The notes: generated by a model from the sequence alone, not told the origin. Counted from the stretch's first letter, positions 1 to 10,554 are shown. The stretch: 64,000 bases of DNA from Chrysomallon squamiferum (GCA_012295275.1 CM022678.1:11743282-11807281); one strand, 5' to 3'. Numbers and translations are program-made.

Positions 1-537
1 CTTCAAGTCAGGGCTTAGCAAAGTAAATGTCTTCTCATCGAAACCTTCCTACTTCTTTCTCTCCTTATTTCTTTCATTGTTTGTTTCTTTATATGTGTTT
101 TCGTTTCTTTCTTTCTTATATAAAATCTTTTTTTTTCGTACTCTGAATTATTGTTTGAATTTTTTTTTTCCATTAATTTCTGTCTTCATTATCTCTCTCT
201 CTCTCTCACCATTTTTTCTCCTTCCGTCTACCTGTCTCTCTTTCTCTCTTTGTCTTGTATTTAAATCTCTATTTGTCTTGTATTTAAATTAGATAAATTT
301 AAAATGAATATAATAAAGTAAGAGGTAATTGGACATTAGCGGACTATCTGTCCGTTTCTTCCTATCGTACGTCTATCACTTAAAGACTGGCGTGAAATAC
401 GTCGAGTATAAACTGTAGCTGATATCACTCGTACGCTACAGTTTATTTATAACTGAGCAAGATAGGTCTTTGTTTATGTTTACAGCATTTAACAGAGATT
501 TCAAAAGTTTGTGTGATAACTGTATTTGCTTTTCAGT
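1..537. other. T/CT-rich sequence, no gene seen
   Basis: The first 300 bases are pyrimidine-rich on the + strand with short CT and TTTC runs. The remaining bases are ordinary AT-rich sequence. I see no conserved coding signal, RNA gene or element. Confidence 0.6.
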
Positions 538-735
538 ATACTGTGTGCGTGCGTGCGTGCTTGCGTGTGTTTGTACATATGAATATGTATGTGTATATGT
601 CTGTACGTATGTGTGTGTGTACAGATATGTGTGTGTACGTGTCTATATGTTTGTGTGTGTCTACGCATTGATGTCTGTGTGTGTGTGCATATGTACGTAT
701 GGACGTGTGGACATACGTGTGTATATGTATATTTA
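538..735. repeat. Degenerate TG/TGCG/TGTA microsatellite
   Basis: Alternating purine-pyrimidine tract made of TG, CGTG and TATG units with interruptions. It is open in two frames only because the repeat lacks stops; it is not a gene. Confidence 0.9.
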
Positions 736-1200
736 ATCACGGAATTTTGATATACATCCATCGACCATCCCGTCATTTTTGTTTATTTATTTTAGCGGTT
801 TAATGGGAAAGTGTGAATTTTTTGTTTTGTTTTCTCGAACATTCTCATAGCCTAATGTTCACTGTTTGGCACAGTCCTCTGCAGACTCAGCTCGCTTGTA
901 ACTACACTTTTATCACATCTGCTCAGACCTCGACTACTGTTAGCGAGAGAAACTTATCTTTATTGCGTTTTAATCTGCGCTATTTTGCCAGTGACGTAGA
1001 AGAGTTCAATTTTCTCGCTTTTAACATTTAACGCTGGTCATCGGACGACATTCTGCCAGAAGCGGAAGTGACGTGTGAACAAGGAACAGGTGCTTCTGGC
1101 TATTCATCCGATGTACGTGTTTATAATTACCTTGTAAAAACTAAATAACGAGAAGTCTAGGCTGGTACACAACGTTACCTGTTCACTCGGCAACTGAAAG
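736..1200. other. Unique sequence with a promoter-like motif
   Basis: Moderately GC-richer, non-repetitive stretch. No recognisable coding exon. It contains the ETS/CRE-like site annotated separately at 1062-1074. Confidence 0.4.
1062..1074 (+). promoter_or_regulatory. ETS/CRE composite-like motif
   Basis: GCGGAAGTGACGT reads as an ETS core (GGAAGT) directly fused to a CRE half site (TGACGT), an arrangement known from animal promoters. Only the motif is seen; there is no gene next to it that I can name, so promoter function is inference. Confidence 0.3.
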
Positions 1201-1202
1201 CT

Positions 1203-1445
1203 TGGAAGATTTTTTTTTTTTTTCTTTTTTTCTTTTGCTGCAAGTAAGATGTGGGTGTTTTCTATAAACTTGATAAGAACTTGGAAGAAAAAAAAGAAAA
1301 AAAAAAGAAGAAAAATAATTGGAGATAATAAAAGTGTAAGAATATCTTCTGATGCTATCAAACACGAAAAAAACAAAAACAAAAAAAAACAACAACAAAC
1401 AATAGTAATACAAAACTAAAAAAAAAAAAAAACACACACACAAAA
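1203..1445. repeat. Poly-T / poly-A rich low-complexity tract
   Basis: Runs of T followed by long A-rich stretches with AAAAG, AAAAC and AAC units. No gene is supported. Confidence 0.85.
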
Positions 1446-1524
1446 ACAACAAACTAACAATAACAAACTCTCTCTATAAAACAATGATATATGAAGAGAA
1501 CCATATAATATAAATATATAAACA

Positions 1525-1625
<101 letters not shown>

Positions 1626-1689
1626 ATACAACGAAATATATTAGTAAATAAATTTTATTTGCCACTGGCAACACAATTAAATTACAATT

Positions 1690-1773
1690 AATGTTAATGT
1701 TATTGTTATTGTCATTGTTATTATTTTTATTTTTATTGTTATTATTATTATTGTTATTATTATTATTATTATT
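1690..1773. repeat. ATT/TTG trinucleotide repeat
   Basis: Imperfect (ATT)n mixed with GTT and TTTTA units. Confidence 0.85.
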
Positions 1774-1829
1774 TGTTCTCTGACTGAAATTCATTTAAAT
1801 GTTTCAATGTGATACAGACGTTATTGAAA

Positions 1830-1990
1830 TCCCAATTGTGTTTGGTTGCATGGCATGGAATGGATTGATACTGCACAGTATGGGTATAGCATGTCATCGT
1901 ATGATTAGGTATTGCTAATGGTATGGTTTGGTACTGCTTTATTTCACATGGTATTGTATGATATGGTGTAATATGGTAAAGCGTGGTTTG
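1830..1990. repeat. Degenerate pentamer (TATGG-like) repeat
   Basis: Recurrent ATGGT/TATGG/GCATGG words spaced in multiples of about five bases suggest a strongly decayed pentanucleotide satellite. The minus strand stays open through it for 79 codons with low-complexity content, so I do not call a gene. Confidence 0.5.
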
Positions 1991-1999
1991 GCTAATATA

Positions 2000-2716
2000 A
2001 TATGACATATTTCAAGCGTGTACATTTTACAACAGTTTGAAACCATTTGACAACTAATTATATGAAGGATAAAAATAAAATAAAATGAAATAATTAATTT
2101 AAAAAAAGAAAGAAAGAAAAAAGACAGTTTAAAAGCTTAATACATTGATGTAATAAAAGACATTGTGAAATCTCGAAGGAACATAATGAAACTTTTTTGG
2201 ACGAATTAAAAAATAGAAAGAAAGAAAGAAGGAAGGAAATGTAGAAAGAAAGAAAGAAAGAAGGAATGAAAGAAAGAGAAAAAAGGAAGAGAAAAAAGGA
2301 AGAGGAAAAATTAAATAAAAAAAAAGATTAAGTATGAATCAGATTTTGCCTTTTCAGGATTTGCCATCGCACTCTGGCTGTTTACTAGTTTTAAACATTT
2401 AAAAAAACAGCTGAAATCTGCAGACGTAAACATGCTCGTATTAACAAAATGTCAAAGTAATTGTTTCACTTGCTGAACGTAATTTTTCAAATTGTTTTTA
2501 GAGAACACGTGCTTGCTGATAATGATGATAATGATGATGATGTTGTCGAGTGTGATATTAAAAATAATTTTATACATATTACTTTGATAATTAATAATTA
2601 GGAAATGGATGTAATTTATTGTTATTGTTGTTATCATTATAATTTATTTATTTATGTATTTAACTTACTTACTAGCTTTGCATGGTGATATAGCAAAAAC
2701 GTAGAAATGAACATGG

Positions 2717-2719
<3 letters not shown>
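2000..2719. other. AT-rich sequence with GAAA-rich tract, no gene seen
   Basis: Contains (GAAA)n-like sequence around 2105-2330 and short GAT repeats near 2520. Nothing else supportable. Confidence 0.6.

Positions 2720-2796
<77 letters not shown>
2720..2796. repeat. (AG)n microsatellite
   Basis: Uninterrupted AG repeat of about 77 bp. Confidence 0.97.
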
Positions 2797-2799
<3 letters not shown>

Positions 2800-3559
2800 A
2801 TATATTCATTCAACCGATCCCATTATCTAAGTTTTCTGTCTGTAGCTATTCAAATTAATGAAGGAGACGTCTTAAAATAAAATGCTTAACAATTCTTTAT
2901 TATTTATTATTCTTTATAAACCAAACAAAACTAGTATCTGCTGTTGCGTATGTAAGTATGTATGTCCGTATGTCTGTGTGAGTTTGCCTGAATGAGTATA
3001 CGCATAAGTATTTATTGCGAGAGCGATGAATCGTGAAGCAAGTGAAAGTTTACAACATTTAAAATGCTCCAAACCGGCGAAAATTCTGATCGTTAATGTA
3101 ATCATATTAAAAGCAGTTATAAAGTTTATTAATGGTAAATTTCAGCAGTTTGTGGTACTTACCATTTTTAATTCATATCCTCTTGCAAATCCAAAACTTG
3201 TGGTAAAATCCAAAACGAGAATGAGATTGAACAGTTATTTGTTTCTGCTTGCCACACGGAGAACAGACGAACTATCAATAATTATTTTTAGATCGTAAGA
3301 ACCCCATGGAAGTGGTCTACAGGCCGGACGAATCCAGGCCAATTGGCTTATCATAGACCTCAACTATTTATAGCGCGCACCAGGGGAATTAACTGCAACG
3401 TAAATATATTCAGACCCAGTGGATAGTGACGTTTAAAAAAAAAAAAAAAAGAAAGAAGAACTACGAAATCGGGATTCAACCATTCACGAAAAGGTGAGAT
3501 AGGTATCGATTGATTCCAGGCGATGGAAATGCAATTTTCAACTCCACGGAATTAAACTA
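2797..3559. other. Unique intergenic sequence, no gene seen
   Basis: Non-repetitive apart from a poly-A run near 3434. A 90-codon open frame at 3026-3298 has no recognisable domain and no supporting structure, so it is left uncalled. Confidence 0.5.
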
Positions 3560-3704
3560 CTCGTCGTTTTTGTAGCGGGCTATCTGATTGGCTGACGGCG
3601 CGTAAGATTACAACACTCGACAGGAGAGCAGACGAGTCAGTGGTTAATTTTGTGATAAAAATATCACGACTGAGATCGACTCGTTCCGGCACTTTACATC
3701 GCAG
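3560..3704 (+). promoter_or_regulatory. Candidate promoter / 5' leader with CCAAT box
   Basis: CpG-containing stretch just upstream of the start codon at 3705. An inverted CCAAT box (ATTGG at 3587-3591, in a GATTGGCTGACGG context) lies about 115 bp before the ATG, a usual distance. No TATA box is obvious. Promoter role is inferred from position and motif only. Confidence 0.35.
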
Positions 3705-3760
3705 ATGGAATCACCCCTTTCAGTTAATAATATTTGTATGTTTCTTTGCCTTGATTTAAA

Positions 3761-3821
<61 letters not shown>

Positions 3822-3940
3822 GATATTTTACAGCGAATAACGACTGTACCTCACTTACTGTTACAGCTTTGGAAAGCGAGCAGATTAAAAAGTTTTTATT
3901 CAACATCGACATGTTAATGACGACAGAAGATGATATGCCG
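3705..3940 (+). CDS. Candidate two-exon gene start, unknown protein
   Basis: Exon 1 (3705-3735) starts with ATGG in good context and ends at a GTATGT donor. Exon 2 (3834-3940) follows a CT-repeat polypyrimidine tract and a TTTTACAG acceptor, and ends at CCG before GTAAAA. Joining them keeps one open frame: the split codon is T|CG and the 46 codons run to a phase-0 donor. The peptide begins MESPLSVNNIS, has a leucine/isoleucine-rich middle (LESEQIKKFLFNID) and an acidic end (TTEDDMP). I do not recognise the family. Downstream exons were not found, so this is at most the amino-terminal part of a longer protein. Supported by splice-site geometry only; transcript evidence is needed. The alternative is a chance open frame without splicing. 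Confidence 0.45.
3764..3820. repeat. (CT)n microsatellite inside the putative intron
   Basis: Uninterrupted CT repeat of about 57 bp occupying most of the 98-bp candidate intron 3736-3833, where it would act as the polypyrimidine tract of the acceptor at 3833. Confidence 0.95.
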
Positions 3941-4794
3941 GTAAAAACTAGTTTTACAGCCATTTAAAATTGTATTGAATGTTTAAAAGAAAACTTCACG
4001 TTGTTGTTGTTGTTTTGTTTCTTTGTACTAGTTGTTTTGTTTTGTTTGTTTCTTCGTCATAATCTCATCTTAGTGCTGTATTTCCACCGTTTTGTTCCGT
4101 TTTCTGTTTCTTTTTCTTTTCTTCCATATTTATTTATTTATTGTTGTTGTTCTTTTGTATTTTTCTTGTTTACTTATGAAAGCAACAGAATAAAATCGGA
4201 AACAGCTATTTCTATTTCAGTATAGATTATTTAATTCTTCTAACATAATAAAAATGGCGCAAAATAATTGTATATTTGTTTAGTTTTGAAAAAAAAAAAA
4301 AAAAAAAAAAAAATGAAGAAAGAAATAAAAGTAAAAAATTAATTGCTTGCTTCCTCCGCGAATGTGAATTTATTGTTGTAAGAAAATATAACTTTTTTTT
4401 TGTTACAATTGTAATTTTATCTTCTGTTGTATGATTAACAGAGAAACAATTATTACAAGGCGGGGGCGGTGGGCGTGTAGGGGGACTGTAGATAATTTGA
4501 TGCTCTGATATAATAATTAATTTTATTATTTATTTGTTTGTTTGTTCGTTTGTTTGTTTTTGTTTTTATTTTTATTTTGTTGATAATTAGTTTTGCTTTA
4601 GCGAATTTCTCATGTTTGTGTTGTAGATGACAATAACCGGAAGCGATCGATATCTTTTTTATTATTATTATTATTTCGAATTTTAATTATAAATGATTAA
4701 TTTACTGGACATTTTATTACACGAGGACAGTAAAACGATGACACTGGCAAATAAACATAAATAAATCCATTAACTCACATTTCACTTACAGAAA
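3941..4794. other. AT-rich sequence, possible intron, no exon recognised
   Basis: T-rich after the GTAAAA donor, with a poly-A run at 4289-4311, a short G-rich patch near 4460-4485 and TTTG units near 4530. No further coding exon of the 3705 gene can be recognised. Confidence 0.5.
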
Positions 4795-5300
4795 CACACA
4801 CACACACACACACGTATATTGATATACTGATAAATTCTAAAAAGTATATTTAAATATACGCGCACGCACATGCACACGCCCAAACACATGCATGTGAATA
4901 TGCTAAGGTTGAAAACAACATCATCATCTACACCATTAACATCATCAGTAGGAGTCGCAACAATAACAACAGTAATAACAAAATCAAACGACATGTTATA
5001 CCAAAACTACCACCAACACGATCGTTTTGATTCTCATTTAACAACTACAGCAGCAGCCACAACAACAACAACAACAACAACAATAATAATAACAATAATG
5101 GTGATGATGATGATAATAATAATAATAACGACATCAACGACAACGGCAATATATTAAACCAGTGCAACTACCACCAACACGGTCGTTAAGATTATCATTT
5201 AATAACTGCAACAGCAGGGACAAGAACAACTACCACAACAACAACAACACTAATAATAATGACGACAACGACGACGACGACAACAACATGTATAAGAACA
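4795..5300. repeat. Mixed CA, CAA, CAT and AAT simple-repeat cluster
   Basis: Short (CA)n at 4795-4813, then CAACA/ATCATC/AATAAT trinucleotide mosaics and a GACGAC tract to about 5285. Open frames across it encode only T/N/D homopolymers. Confidence 0.8.
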
Positions 5301-5655
5301 TCAAAATCCCCAAGCTTGTGTTTCTGCCCTGCACTCGCAATTTAGCGGTCACGTGGATCCCCGTGCAAAGCCGCACTGACACGAAACACGCGACTGATGC
5401 TAATGTAATAACACTGAGGGAAATCTGCGCAGAACGCCTCTGCTGATTACAAATATATTGCGTTTGTTTGCGGCTGTCCGCGGTGAACGAGTGCACCAGC
5501 CGTAATTACACAGACAGAAACACATTTTGCACGAAAATACAAACAAACATTCGATTACTTTTTTTATTTTTATATATATATCGCAATAAGTAAGTGTTAT
5601 TATTATTACTTCCAGTACTATTACAGTTAAAAGAAGAAGAACAACAACTACTACA
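5301..5655. other. Unique GC-richer island, no gene seen
   Basis: Non-repetitive, locally CpG-rich sequence to about 5530, containing one CACGTG E-box within GTCACGTGG near 5347-5355. No convincing exon boundaries. Confidence 0.4.
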
Positions 5656-6205
5656 GTATTCCTACTACTAGTACTATACTACTGCTACAACTACTGTAAC
5701 TACTACCAATATTATCACTACTGCTACAACTACTGTAACTACTACCAATATTATCACTACTGCTACAACTGTTGTAACTACTACCAATATTATCACTACT
5801 GCTACAACTATTGTAACTACTACCAATATTATCACTACTGCTACAACTACTGTAACTACTACCAATATTATCACTACTGCTACAACTACTGTAACTACTA
5901 CCAATATTATCACTACTGCTACAACTACTGTAACTACTACCAATATTATCACTACTGCTACAACTACTGTAACTACTACCAATATTATCACTACTGCTAC
6001 AACTACTGAAACTACTACCAATATTATCACTACTGCTACAACTACTGAAACTACTACCAATATTAATACTTACAACTCTGAAACTACTACCAATATTATC
6101 ACTACTGCTACAACTACTGTAACTACTACCAATATTATCACTACTGCTACTAATACTGATACTACTACTACTTCCATTACTGCTACTACTACTACTACTA
6201 CTAGA
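5656..6205. repeat. 39-bp minisatellite, about 12 copies
   Basis: Tandem copies of a 39-bp unit built on ACTACTACCAATATTATC and CTGCTACAAC words; two successive CCAATATT words are exactly 39 bases apart. Because 39 is 13 codons, the minus strand stays open in two frames with a 13-residue S/C/N/G repeat in one of them. I read this as satellite DNA, not a gene. The last 40 bases are plain ACT triplets. Confidence 0.93.
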
Positions 6206-6228
6206 ACTTTCCAGCCAGCAGCTTCTCA

Positions 6229-6268
6229 ATTACGTCACAACCAAAAATGATTCACTTACTACGTCACA
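6229..6268 (+). promoter_or_regulatory. Pair of CRE-like TACGTCACA sites
   Basis: Two TACGTCACA words about 29 bp apart, each one change from a palindromic CRE. They sit in unique DNA just after the minisatellite. No adjacent start codon or exon supports a gene here. Confidence 0.25.
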
Positions 6269-6768
6269 GATAAATGAAAATCTAGCACGCGCCACTGTTT
6301 TCTTTTTGTGAAAACTAGTTCACCTCTGGTACAAAACCCAACCACAGATAATTCATTAGGCCCACCACCCGCTGCCTTTACACGTGGGGAGCACGAAATT
6401 CCCGTCTCTGTGTGTAAAAACTTGTGTTTGGTGAAAAGAAAAAGTCAGTAGATCAGACGATTTTCTCTCGTTTTCCTTCTTACCATTATTATGCGTTAGC
6501 TCAGTGAGTGAGTGTACCCAGTCCTGTACACACTTCGTTTCCGTGTACGGGTAAACAGTAAGAGGCAATTAACCTGATTATTGTAATTAGTTCTTTATCT
6601 TACAACTTGTTTACAAGTTCAGCGTACTCTGTAAGACACAGTTCCCTTTTTCTTTGATGCCGGAATGAAAATGTTTTTCTAATTATCTACTAAATGTGTA
6701 ACCAGTCAAATGATGATAACATGTGAAAGATGATACAATGGTTTAATAAGCTATTTTTTCCATTAACG

Positions 6769-6772
<4 letters not shown>
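6269..6772. other. Unique sequence, no gene seen
   Basis: Ordinary AT-rich DNA with no repeat and no convincing exon. Confidence 0.5.

Positions 6773-6819
<47 letters not shown>
6773..6819. repeat. (TA)n microsatellite
   Basis: About 46 bp of uninterrupted TA. Confidence 0.95.
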
Positions 6820-6926
6820 TGTCAGTTTCCCTAGTGTAGTTGTCGTAGTTGTTGTGGTACAGTAAAAGTGGACACGACAACTATATTAATCAGTTAAAAA
6901 AAGGTGAAAAAAAATTGTGCTTTTAC

Positions 6927-7101
6927 AGATGGTTTTTGAAAACCCATATAAATGAAACATTTTAGTGTGCAGAAAATATTATTGATTTTATTTCCTTTTT
7001 TGATTTTACTTTGTTTTCCTTCCTGTTTCAGAATTCTAATAATAATTCTTAAAGCCTCTTTCTGTTAGGTTTTATTTTTGCTTTATTTTTTTTCTTAATA
7101 T
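6927..7101 (+). repeat. Inverted-repeat arm, left copy
   Basis: The segment from AGATGGTTTTTGAAAAC through TGTTAGGTTTTATTT to CTTAATATA matches the reverse complement of 9075-9257 over its whole length with scattered substitutions and small indels, including shared words ACATTTTAGTGTGCA, AATATTATTGA, ATTCTTAAAG and TGTTAGGTTTTATT. It is probably one of two oppositely oriented copies of a short transposable element. No protein is encoded. Confidence 0.75.
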
Positions 7102-7139
7102 ATATATATGTTTCTGTGTATGAGGGGGGTGTTTAACCT

Positions 7140-7270
7140 CTACAACACTATTATTACATCTAGTACTGTAAGGACTATTACTGCTACTACTACTACTAGC
7201 AGGACTACAACAACAGCACCAACTACTAATATTGCTGCTATTTATAATCATCATCATCATCATTTGCATA
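7140..7270. repeat. ACT/ATC trinucleotide repeat
   Basis: Imperfect TACTACTAC, CAACAG and (CAT)n units. Confidence 0.8.
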
Positions 7271-7439
7271 CATCTATTTTTTAAAACATTAATTTAATTA
7301 TTTTGTTTTTAATTGATTCCATTCCATCGTTCTCGCTTCACATCTGGTCTTTGCCTTTAATAAAAATCTGTTACATAATTTTTTTAAGAGAAAAAAAATC
7401 CCTTAGCACCGAAGTACCAGTCAAAACATAAACATTACA

Positions 7440-7810
7440 ATCCCGTTGATTGAAGCGGTAAGTGCGTTCGGTGGCCAGTCGTGTTCTGTAGTAAGTAAAT
7501 TCCACCGGAGCACCACGGAGCGCTGATTTTGTGACAAGAAGACGTAAAGTGCAGTAACTGGCGGGTTTTCCTGCACCTGTAAGTTTACTGGTTTATAAAA
7601 CAACGCGCGAGTTTGATAAACATGGAGCACGCCGCGGGTAACTCACTTTACAACCTTCAGATGGCGCTGCTGAATGACGTAGAACAAAAACTTTCATCGA
7701 GGTTTGCTGGCGATTGTTGTAATATTTGTGTCAGAAATGAAAAATTGCTTCTTTCGTTTGCGAAATGCAGACGTTGTAGAGTGCGCAGTTGCCTCTGCTG
7801 TAACTGATCC
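7440..7810 (+). other. CpG-rich candidate first exon(s)
   Basis: A clear CpG-rich island in AT-rich surroundings. It has two perfect GTAAGT donor words (after AAGCG near 7457 and after CACCT near 7580) and an ATGG in strong context at 7622. The frame from that ATG runs 62 codons (MEHAAGNSLYNLQ...) to a stop near 7807 and contains several cysteines near its end (CCNICV, CRRCRVRSCLCC). I recognise no family. It could be the 5' end of a gene whose remaining exons are not visible, or non-coding promoter DNA. Confidence 0.25.
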
Positions 7811-7827
7811 ACGCCTTGAAATACTCT

Positions 7828-8115
7828 ACACACAACCACACACACACACACACGTACACACATACAAACATACACGTACACACATACACACACACACGTA
7901 CACACCTAACCACATACACACACACGTACACACACACACATACAGATACACATAAACACACACACACGTACACACATACAAACATACACGTACACACACA
8001 CACACAAGTACACACATACAAACATACAGATACACATAAACACATACCTACACACAAAAACATGCATATATATATATATATACAAACATACACATACATC
8101 TGTATATAAACCCAC
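7828..8115. repeat. CA/CACG/CATA microsatellite cluster
   Basis: Nearly 290 bp of (CA)n with GTACAC and ATACA interruptions, ending in (TA)n. Long TH and VCV reading frames on both strands are repeat artefacts. Confidence 0.95.
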
Positions 8116-8159
8116 ATATACATTCACATGCATCCCCAAATAAATGTTGAAAGAGCATA

Positions 8160-8445
8160 CCGAAAACTACAACAGCAATAATAATAACAGCAACAACAAC
8201 AATAGCAAAGACAACAATAATAGTAGCACGAATAATAATAATAAAAATAACATTAACAATAGAAATAAAAATAATAATAATAAGGAGAAGACGAAGAAGA
8301 AGAAAAGATGATGATATTAATGAATAACATCAAGAAAATTAATTTCATATATATATATATGAATCTATGTCCTTATGAAAATTACGTACATATGTAAATA
8401 ATTACATACGCACGAACGCACACACGCACGCACGCACGCGGTTAT
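8160..8445. repeat. AAT/AAC, GAA, TA and CACG simple repeats
   Basis: A run of trinucleotides to about 8310, (TA)n at 8346-8361, and ACGC/CACG units at 8405-8440. Confidence 0.8.
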
Positions 8446-8664
8446 CTGTTTATTTACTCACTCGCAAGAGAGCAGACAATCTGACCAGACGTCAGCTGAA
8501 GTCTCACACTTTCTCGCGTTCTCTCGCCGTTCGTCATCGCTGAGTTTATCAAACCTTTCCAGCGTTTAACGTTCAAAACGTGCAGCTTTCACACAACGCA
8601 CACATTGTTGCTAAGTCAGTGCGCGATACAATCTTTACACGTGTTGCGGTTAATGACCTTTAGT
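8446..8664. other. Unique CpG-containing sequence with MARE-like site
   Basis: GC-richer, non-repetitive. TGCTAAGTCAG at 8609-8619 resembles a Maf-recognition element. No exon boundaries are convincing. Confidence 0.3.
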
Positions 8665-9074
8665 GAAAAAAAAAAAAAAGGGGAAGAAGAAGAAGAAAAA
8701 GAGAAAAATAAAACGATTGGCAGGAATTCGACAGAAGAACGAGAGAAATCTACTTGTTAATTAATGGACGCTTTAATATGTCGTAACTTTTATTGTGTCT
8801 AATTCAGCAACTGCAAAACTATAATAATAATATTATAATTGTTATTATTATTATTTTTTTGTTTATACTTTGAAAAATGTTCTTACAGTTGAAACCCAGA
8901 GGCTAATCTACATCCGCTCTCTTGTTAAAATGTTGTTGTTTTTTTTTTTTTTTTTTTTTTTTTTATTATTTTTTTTTTTTCAAGCAAGAAGTTTTTTAAT
9001 CTCAAAAAGCGTTTTTTAACTGCTGATGTCTGTGTTAATTATCATGAGTAGTAAATTTTTAGCTTTTAGCGACT
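8665..9074. other. A/T homopolymer-rich sequence, no gene seen
   Basis: Contains poly-A at about 8665-8678 and poly-T runs at about 8938-8980. Nothing else recognised. Confidence 0.6.
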
Positions 9075-9257
9075 ATATTAAGGAAAAAGAAAAAAAAAGA
9101 AGATAATAAAACCTAACAGGAAGAAAACGTCTTTAAGAATACTTTTAGAATTGTGAAACATGAAGTAAAACAAAACAAAACAAAAAGAAAAAGAAAATTA
9201 AGTCAATAATATTTCTTGCACACTAAAATGTTTTATCACAGTTTTCAAAAACCATCT
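9075..9257 (-). repeat. Inverted-repeat arm, right copy
   Basis: Reverse complement of 6927-7101 (see there). The two arms are separated by about 2 kb. Confidence 0.75.
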
Positions 9258-9269
9258 AAAAAAGTACCG

Positions 9270-9860
9270 CAACAAGAACAATAACATCAACAACAACAGC
9301 AACATCTACTACTATTACCTCTGCTGCTACTACTACTATTACTACTGTTATTATTATTATATCAAATGTTACAGCTACAACTACCACTACTACTACAACT
9401 ACCATACCTACTACAACTACAACTATCACTAATACTACAACTACAAAAACTACTACTGTTACTACCACCACCACTGCTACTACAACTACTACTACTGCTA
9501 CTACATCAACAACTACTACTACAGTTATAACTACGACTACTACTATTACTACAACCACAATTATTACTACTACAACAATAACAACTGCCTCTGCAACTCT
9601 TACTATTACAATTACTATTATTATTACTACTGCTACTATTGCTACTACCACCTCTATTACTACTACAACTACTATTATTAGTATTGGTACTATTACTTTT
9701 ACCACTACCACTACCACTACTACTACTACTACTATTACAGCAACTTCTACTACTACAACCACTACTACTACTACTTCTACTACTACTACTGTTACTACTA
9801 CTAAAATTACTAACTCAGCAACAACAACAACAACTACTACTTCTACTACTACTACAGACT
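9270..9860. repeat. ACT/ACA/ATT trinucleotide repeat, about 590 bp
   Basis: Degenerate trinucleotide mosaic. Both strands stay open for up to 215 codons with V or L homopolymer content, so no gene is called. Confidence 0.93.
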
Positions 9861-10173
9861 GAATTTTTAACACACTATCAGCCATCTGACGCAGTTCTTG
9901 CAATCGTCAAAACTGGAGTCACGTGATCTGTAATGAGAAGATCGCGTGCTGTAAACGAGGTTGCTAGAAACCAGATGTTGTTTTATAGTTGCTGTCTGCT
10001 CAGGTGTCTGAAATACGCGAATCAGCTCAAATTAAGTACACTTGCAATAGCATGAAACACAGATACGAACGGATGAATAGATGAAATCATTTTATTGAGA
10101 TTTAAAACAGAGACAAAAAGGAAGAAGAAGAAGCAGAAGAAAAATAGGAAAAGGTGTGTGTGGGGGAACATAG
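9861..10173. other. Unique sequence with palindromic E-box
   Basis: TCACGTGA at 9919-9926 is a perfect palindromic E-box of the USF/MITF type. No adjoining exon is recognised. Confidence 0.35.
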
Positions 10174-10175
10174 CA

Positions 10176-10230
10176 AGGAAAAGAAAAGAAAAGAAAAGAA
10201 AAGAAAAGAAAAGAAAAGAAAAGAAAAGAA
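10176..10230. repeat. (AAAAG)n microsatellite
   Basis: About eleven AAAAG pentamers. On the minus strand they give TTTTC repeats lying directly downstream of the tRNA. Confidence 0.95.
10224..10227 (-). terminator. RNA polymerase III T-run terminator
   Basis: On the minus strand the first TTTT lies six bases after the tRNA 3' end, and further TTTT runs follow in each pentamer. T-runs of four or more terminate Pol III, so the microsatellite supplies many redundant terminators. Confidence 0.7.
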
Positions 10231-10232
10231 TT

Positions 10233-10305
10233 CGAGCTTGCCAGGATTCGAACCTGGAATCTTCTGATCCGTAGTCAGACGCGTTATCCATTGCGCCACA
10301 AGCCC
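10233..10305 (-). tRNA. tRNA-Arg (anticodon ACG)
   Basis: The minus strand gives a 73-base cloverleaf. The acceptor stem GGGCTTG pairs with CAAGCTC with one G-U pair, and the discriminator is G. The anticodon stem TCTGA/TCAGA encloses loop CTACGGA, so the anticodon is ACG, which decodes CGU and related arginine codons once A34 is modified to inosine. The T arm CCAGG-TTCGAAT-CCTGG is perfect. Internal promoter boxes A (TGGCGCAATGG) and B (GGTTCGAATCC) are both present. There is no intron. The sequence closely follows the conserved animal tRNA-Arg(ACG). The gene appears intact and functional. Confidence 0.97.
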
Positions 10306-10335
10306 CTTCGTACAAACCTTTCCTTGGTTTCTTTT

Positions 10336-10336
<1 letters not shown>

Positions 10337-10388
<52 letters not shown>
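10337..10388. repeat. (AG)n microsatellite
   Basis: About 52 bp of AG, some 30 bp upstream of the tRNA on its strand. Confidence 0.95.
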
Positions 10389-10391
<3 letters not shown>

Positions 10392-10415
10392 TATCTTATT
10401 CTGTAAGCTGACATT

Positions 10416-10500
10416 TTTCTTTATTTCTTTTTTTCTTCTTTTTTTTTTCTTTTATTCCTGCTCAAAAAAAAAAAAAAAAAAAAAAAAGCATCCACAAAAA
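10416..10500. repeat. Poly-T / poly-A tract
   Basis: T-rich run followed by an A run at 10464-10486. Confidence 0.85.
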
Positions 10501-10554
10501 CAAAAACTTAAATGTCAGAGAAAATGTCAGCGTGAGCTAACTGACAGTTCACAG

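Noticed and set aside
5651-6229. 192-codon minus-strand frame with a 13-residue Ser/Cys/Asn repeat
   Set aside because: It is the translation of a 39-bp minisatellite; two frames are open at once and there is no unique coding sequence.
9256-9903. 215-codon minus-strand valine-rich frame and its leucine-rich + counterpart
   Set aside because: Pure trinucleotide-repeat translation without any domain.
9960-9976. RFX X-box-like GTTGCTAGAAAC
   Set aside because: Spacer is absent compared with the consensus and there is no adjacent gene.
10022-10414. Open frames through the tRNA region
   Set aside because: They are artefacts of the tRNA-Arg sequence and of flanking AG and AAAAG repeats.
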